Positions 15,213 to 18,928 of a DNA stretch of 18,928 nucleotides are shown piece by piece. The translations under genes were made by a program, and so were the position numbers. Under the pieces are notes generated by a model. That model made no database searches, was not told where the DNA came from, and saw only the letters and a list, made by a program, of their open reading frames with translations. Each line of letters opens with the position of its first letter. Position 1 is the stretch's first letter. Source of the stretch: Acidithiobacillus sp. (GTDB taxonomy: Bacteria; Pseudomonadota; Gammaproteobacteria; Acidithiobacillales; Acidithiobacillaceae); NCBI GenBank assembly GCA_028065135.1, contig JAPTWR010000063.1, positions 1 to 18,928 of the forward strand, read 5' to 3'.

Positions 15213-16133
15213 ATGCCTAACCATTGCTTACGAAGCCGGATGCTTGCTCTGTTGCCACGGATCGCTTTATTTGTTGGGCTGGGTATGGCGCAGATGGCTA
15301 CCGCAGCGACGATTTATGCGGTGGGCGTAGAAAATGAGTATGCCGATGTGATCGGCCAGATCGGCGGGGGCTATGTCACCGTCAACACCATCGAAAGCAA
15401 TCCTAATACCGACCCCCATACTTTTGAAGCCAGCCCTGCTGTGGCCCGTGAAATCGCTGGGGCGCAGATTGTGGTTCGTAATGGCGTGGGCTACGATGGC
15501 TGGGCCAAAAAGATTCTAGCGTCCAACCCTAATCCCAAGCGCAAGGTGATTGTGGTTCGGGAGTTGCTCCGCCTGCCGGAAAGCACCAAAAACCCCCACC
15601 TCTGGTATAAACCGGAGACTATGCCTGCAGTCGCCCTGGCGGTTGCCCGAAGCCTGACGGAGCTGGATCCGGGTCATGCTGCTTATTTTGCCGCCAATGT
15701 GCGCAAGTTTGATACCTCTCTGCAGCCCTGGCATCTGGCTATCGCCAGTTTCAAGGCCCAGTTCGGTGGCACGCCGGTAGCGGTGACCGAGCCTGTTGCA
15801 AACTATCTGTTGCAGGCTGCCGGATGCGATATCAAAACACCTTGGAATTTGCAGGCCGCCGTTATGAATGGTACCGACCCTGCGCCGCAGGACGTGAGCA
15901 TCCAGGATCGGCTCATCAAACAGCATAGCATAAAAATATTCGTTTATAATAAGCAAGTTACTGATTCGTTGACGAATTCTTTTCTGAGCAAGGCGAAAGC
16001 AGAGAAGATCCCCGTGGTCGGTGTCTATGAAACCATGCCGACGGGCGATAGTTATCAGTCCTGGATGCTGACGGAAACCAATGCCCTGCGTAACGCCGTG
16101 GAACGTGGCACTTTGACGACTGTGCCGAAGTAG
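15213..16133 (+). CDS. znuA: Metal ABC transporter periplasmic binding protein (ZnuA-like)
   Basis: A cluster A-I substrate-binding protein (ZnuA/TroA superfamily), predicted to capture Zn2+, Mn2+ or a similar metal in the periplasm. With the ATG at 15213 (306 residues) it has an ideal signal peptide: MPNHCLRSR, a hydrophobic core and cleavage near ATA/A (residue 31-32). A GTG at 15174 has a better ribosome-binding site (GAGGG, seven bases upstream) and would add 13 residues; an ATG at 15240 is also possible. Expected metal ligands are H69 (DPHTFEASP) and H129 (NPHLWYKP). The third histidine position holds Glu in VTEPVANYLL (E193), the usual fourth acidic site reads FVYNKQ, and no His-rich loop is present. 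Metal specificity is therefore open. The ATPase and two permease genes follow directly. Confidence 0.88.
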   Translation: MPNHCLRSRMLALLPRIALFVGLGMAQMATAATIYAVGVENEYADVIGQIGGGYVTVNTIESNPNTDPHTFEASPAVAREIAGAQIVVRNGVGYDGWAKKILASNPNPKRKVIVVRELLRLPESTKNPHLWYKPETMPAVALAVARSLTELDPGHAAYFAANVRKFDTSLQPWHLAIASFKAQFGGTPVAVTEPVANYLLQAAGCDIKTPWNLQAAVMNGTDPAPQDVSIQDRLIKQHSIKIFVYNKQVTDSLTNSFLSKAKAEKIPVVGVYETMPTGDSYQSWMLTETNALRNAVERGTLTTVPK

Positions 16134-16145
16134 CCCGTGTTGGCC

Positions 16146-16970
16146 ATGTCCGATCCGATACTTTCGGTCGCTCATCTCTCGGTAGATTTGGGTGGCCGCA
16201 GCATTTTGCGGGATGTCAGTTTTGACCTTTATCCTGGCCAGCTCTGCGCCCTGATCGGTGAGAATGGGGCAGGCAAAACAACCCTGCTGCGTAGCCTACT
16301 GGGCCTGACGGCGCAGCGCTCTGGGCAGGTTCTGATTGATGGCGCACCGGCGGATCAGCGCCGCGCCCTGGTGGGCTATGTGCCACAGAAAATTGCCCTT
16401 GATCCGGACATTCCCCTGCGGACCCGTGATTTGGTGCAGTTGGGGCTGGATGGGCATCGCCTTGGTCTGCCGTTGTTTTCCGGTCGCAAGAAAGCCCTGG
16501 TAGATCAAGCACTGTACGCGGTCGGAGCTGAGGCCTTTGCCGATCAGCGGGTAGGAGAACTCTCTGGTGGTCAGCAACAGCGGGCGGTGATTGCCCATGC
16601 TTTGGTGCGTCAGCCGCGCCTGCTGATTCTCGATGAACCTCTGGCCAATCTGGATTTTGGCAGTGCCAACGCACTGGTGGCACTGCTTGGTACGTTGACC
16701 CACATCCAGCACATTGCCGTGCTGGTGACGGCTCACGATATGAATCCTCTGCTGCCGGTGATGGATCGCCTGGTCTATCTGGTGGGTGGACAGGCCGCTA
16801 CTGGGAGCGTGGATGAGGTGGTGCGGCCTGAAGTGTTGGGTAAGCTCTATGGTCACCCGGTAACGGTATTGCGACATGGGCGGCGGATACTCGTGCTACC
16901 CGATGTCGCCGCTGAAGATGCCGAGGCGTGCACGGCAGCGCATATGTCGCATCCGGAAAAGGCCGATTAA
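16146..16970 (+). CDS. znuC: Metal ABC transporter ATP-binding protein (ZnuC-like)
   Basis: A 274-residue ABC ATPase of the zinc/manganese uptake family that powers the adjoining permeases from the cytoplasmic side. It has Walker A GENGAGKTT, Q-loop VGYVPQK, signature LSGGQQQRA, Walker B LLILDEPLANLD and the switch histidine in VTAHD, so it should be catalytically competent. The C-terminal extension (about 235-274, ending HMSHPEKAD) is longer than in minimal ABC ATPases. I chose the ATG at 16146; a GTG at 16137 would add three residues. It starts 12 bases after the binding-protein gene and ends four bases before the first permease gene, so the operon is compact. Confidence 0.93.
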   Translation: MSDPILSVAHLSVDLGGRSILRDVSFDLYPGQLCALIGENGAGKTTLLRSLLGLTAQRSGQVLIDGAPADQRRALVGYVPQKIALDPDIPLRTRDLVQLGLDGHRLGLPLFSGRKKALVDQALYAVGAEAFADQRVGELSGGQQQRAVIAHALVRQPRLLILDEPLANLDFGSANALVALLGTLTHIQHIAVLVTAHDMNPLLPVMDRLVYLVGGQAATGSVDEVVRPEVLGKLYGHPVTVLRHGRRILVLPDVAAEDAEACTAAHMSHPEKAD

Positions 16971-16974
16971 CGCC

Positions 16975-17880
16975 ATGTGGAATCTTTGGATGCTTTTTGG
17001 GAATTCCGGTTTCTTCGGCAGTGAGCCGGTGCAAACCGCGCTGATCGTAGGGACTTGCGCAGCGTTGGTCAGCGCGCTGATCGGGATGTTTACCGTATTA
17101 CGCGGTAATGCCTTTGCTGGGCATGCCCTGGCCGATGTGAGCAGCGCCGGAGGGGCGGCTTCCCTCCTGCTGGGCGTCAGTCCCTTGCTGGGTTTTCTGG
17201 GTATGGCCTGGATTGCGGCTTTCGGGATGGAATTTCTGGGGGTACGCAAGGTACGGGAGCGCGATCTTGCCACGGGTATTGTTCTGGGGGCAGGGTTGGG
17301 TCTATCGGCGCTTTTACTCTATCTGGATGTGACCACTACCAGCACTACGGGTGCAGCGGTATCGGTGATGTTTGGCTCCATGTTTGCGATTCCCCGGAGT
17401 CTTGTCGGTCCTGCGTTGATGGCCTCCGCTGCGGTGTTTTTACTCGCTGGTCTGCTCTACCGGCCTATGCTGCTGACGGCGGTGGACCCTGATCTGGCGG
17501 CAGCACGGGGTATTTCCCCGCGTTGGATCGGTTTGCTGCAACTGCTGACTCTGGGGCTGGCGGTGGCGGTCTGTGCCCTGGCCATCGGCGCGGTGCTGGC
17601 GACGGCTTTGCTCATCGGTCCGGCGGGTGCGGCGATTCGCCTGAGCAGACGCCCTGCGCAGGCGATATTCTGGGCTAGTGTTATCGGTTTGACGGCAGTC
17701 TGGGGTGGTATCTGGATGGCCTATGAAAGTTACTATTGGTTTTCCGGTAATGCCTGGCCAGTGAGTTTTTTTGTGGTGACGCTGGTATTTCTGTTTTATC
17801 TGGTGGCGGTGCTGGTGGCTAGGGTGACGGGCTTGTCGGCGCGTCCGAAACCGGTCATCTGGCCGCACTGCGAAGCATAA
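16975..17880 (+). CDS. znuB: Metal ABC transporter permease 1 (ZnuB-like)
   Basis: A 301-residue ABC-3 family permease with about eight or nine hydrophobic segments. Family signatures include VLRGNAFAGHALADVSSAGGAAS (about 43-65), the ERDLATGIVLGAGLGLSALLL helix and the LATALLIGPAGAAIRLSRRP segment that contacts the ATPase. The reading frame is open into the ATPase gene upstream, but the ATG at 16975 gives the normal start just before the first membrane helix (MWNLWMLF). It has a short cytoplasmic tail. The next permease gene begins three bases after its stop. Expected role: one half of the transmembrane channel for the metal bound by the upstream binding protein. Confidence 0.93.
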   Translation: MWNLWMLFGNSGFFGSEPVQTALIVGTCAALVSALIGMFTVLRGNAFAGHALADVSSAGGAASLLLGVSPLLGFLGMAWIAAFGMEFLGVRKVRERDLATGIVLGAGLGLSALLLYLDVTTTSTTGAAVSVMFGSMFAIPRSLVGPALMASAAVFLLAGLLYRPMLLTAVDPDLAAARGISPRWIGLLQLLTLGLAVAVCALAIGAVLATALLIGPAGAAIRLSRRPAQAIFWASVIGLTAVWGGIWMAYESYYWFSGNAWPVSFFVVTLVFLFYLVAVLVARVTGLSARPKPVIWPHCEA

Positions 17881-17883
17881 GAC

Positions 17884-18672
17884 ATGTTCTCCAGTTTCAT
17901 GATTAATACCTGGATAGCTGGCACTGCCATCGCGTTTGTCGCGGCTTTCGTCGGATTTTTTGTGGTGGCCAGGCGTTCGGCTTTTGCCGCCCATGCCCTA
18001 CCGCTGGGAGCCTTTCCGGGGGCGGCGGCAGCCAACCTGATGGGGATCAACCCGCTGATCGGGCTGCTGATTTTTGTCGGAATAGGTGTTTTTCTTCTGC
18101 GCCAATTGGTGCGCATGGGGCGCCGCGATGTGGGTACGGGGCTGGTGTTGGTGCTGTTTCTGGGGATGGGTGCGTTGTTACTCAGTATGACCAGGGAGTA
18201 TGCGCCGGCGGTATTTTCTTTGCTTTTCGGCGAGGTGCTGGGGGTGAGCGACGCAGATTTGCTGCCCATACTGGGTATTTGCGCGCTAGTGGTTATGGGG
18301 ATCTCTCTGTATTTTCGGCCACTCTTGCTGGATTCGACTTTTCCCGATCTGGCGGCCTTGCAGGGGATCCGTGCCGCACGCATGGATCTGGTGTTCCTGA
18401 CCTTGCTGGCCTTGGTGACTGCCACGGCTTTGCCGGTTGTGGGCGCCTTTTTGGTGTTCACCCTGCTGGTCGGCCCGCCAGCTGCCGCCCAGGCGTTGAG
18501 CGGCAATCCCATGCGCGTGCTGATGCTATCCGTGATGCTTGCAGAGGGTTGTATCTGGAGCGCCATTGTGCTTTCTTACTGGACCAACTGGCCCATCGGT
18601 TTTTTTGTCGGGAGCATCGGCGCGGGCTTGTTTACGGTGGCGCGTTCTTACCGGCACTGGAATCAGCGTTGA
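17884..18672 (+). CDS. Metal ABC transporter permease 2 (ABC-3 family)
   Basis: A 262-residue second ABC-3 permease, clearly different in sequence from permease 1. It has about seven or eight membrane segments, the corresponding FFVVARRSAFAAHALPLGAF stretch near residues 25-44, and the LVFTLLVGPPAAAQALSGNP coupling segment near 195-215. Paired permeases in one operon suggest a heterodimeric channel, as in several Tro/Mnt-type metal importers, whereas E. coli ZnuB is a homodimer. The start ATG at 17884 follows the permease 1 stop by three bases. The cluster ends here; the next gene is on the opposite strand 30 bases on, with no obvious terminator between. Confidence 0.91.
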   Translation: MFSSFMINTWIAGTAIAFVAAFVGFFVVARRSAFAAHALPLGAFPGAAAANLMGINPLIGLLIFVGIGVFLLRQLVRMGRRDVGTGLVLVLFLGMGALLLSMTREYAPAVFSLLFGEVLGVSDADLLPILGICALVVMGISLYFRPLLLDSTFPDLAALQGIRAARMDLVFLTLLALVTATALPVVGAFLVFTLLVGPPAAAQALSGNPMRVLMLSVMLAEGCIWSAIVLSYWTNWPIGFFVGSIGAGLFTVARSYRHWNQR

Positions 18673-18702
18673 TTCAGCACCCTCAAACTGCCGGATTTTG
18701 GA

Positions 18703-18928
18703 TTAATCGTTATCAGGGAGTTCCGGCCTTTCCACCAGGGGTTCGATCTCCGGGGGGCCAAATTCCGGGCGCTCGATTTCGGGATGATGTAATACGGGAG
18801 GGAGCACGGGCATCCGCGGTATGATGGGGAAGTCAAAGTCCATGGGGTTGACGCTGAAAATGACCCGCTCTGCGTTGACGACCCCCGGTGCCTGGACCCT
18901 TCCTTCGATGGCGACCATGCTGCCTGCC
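18703..18928 (-). CDS. Unrecognised protein, C-terminal part (partial, runs off the right edge)
   Basis: The minus-strand frame is open from the window edge to the TAA at 18703-18705, giving 75 residues. It starts within AGSMVAIEGRVQAPGVVNAERVIFSV, a short beta-rich pattern (xVxxEGxVxxxGVVxAxRV) like that of small OB-like or DUF5666 domains; that assignment is tentative. The rest is rich in Pro and Glu (PEIERPEFGPPEIEPLVERP), acidic and probably disordered. An internal ATG at 18916-18918 exists, but the open frame continues beyond the window, so I treat it as a fragment of a longer gene. It converges with the metal transporter operon. Confidence 0.5.
   Translation of the reverse strand, partial: AGSMVAIEGRVQAPGVVNAERVIFSVNPMDFDFPIIPRMPVLPPVLHHPEIERPEFGPPEIEPLVERPELPDND

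Noticed and set aside
1..18928. CRISPR array, insertion sequence, prophage or defence island
   Set aside because: I saw no regularly spaced direct repeats, transposase, integrase, terminal inverted repeats or defence genes. Nearly all coding space is taken by conserved housekeeping and transport genes.

Overview
The window is a gene-dense stretch of about 18.9 kb from a bacterial chromosome, moderately GC-rich apart from a few AT-rich intergenic patches. The miaB-ybeZ-ybeY-corC-lnt order, the PmbA, UbiC/UbiA and PriA proteins and the single-domain cold-shock protein all point to a proteobacterium. My best guess from general protein character is an Acidithiobacillus-type organism; that is inference, since no search was possible.

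Layout from left to right. A tRNA-Arg (anticodon CCU, CCA encoded) and a YrbG-like cation exchanger gene lie on the minus strand. A 272-bp divergent region carrying a perfect 19-bp hairpin precedes deaD, a DEAD-box RNA helicase on the plus strand. deaD converges on cspA across tandem hairpins, so two RNA-remodelling cold-shock genes sit tail to tail. Further minus-strand genes follow: priA (replication restart), a 267-bp AT-rich gap with two DnaA-box matches, then ubiA, ubiC and a phospholipid N-methyltransferase-like gene. These last three are transcribed in the order methyltransferase-ubiC-ubiA and look like one operon making the first committed ubiquinone intermediates.

From 8410 to 13674 the plus strand carries miaB-ybeZ-ybeY-corC-lnt, with short gaps or start/stop overlaps. 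It covers tRNA modification, ribosome/RNA quality control, a CBS-domain transporter-associated protein and lipoprotein acylation. lnt ends inside the 3' end of the opposed pmbA gene, a 65-bp convergent overlap. To its right is a four-gene metal ABC transporter operon on the plus strand: periplasmic binding protein, ATPase and two different permeases. It is preceded by a good sigma70-type promoter whose start region is covered by a 15-bp palindrome, probably a metalloregulator operator. The window ends in the 3' part of an unrecognised minus-strand gene.

Most of the window is conserved housekeeping DNA. I see no insertion sequence, CRISPR array, phage gene or defence island. The items most worth a second look are the metal transporter (unusual binding-site residues, two permeases, palindromic operator), the DnaA-box/AT-rich region before priA, the 19-bp hairpin before deaD, and the predicted leaderless GTG start of the exchanger gene.
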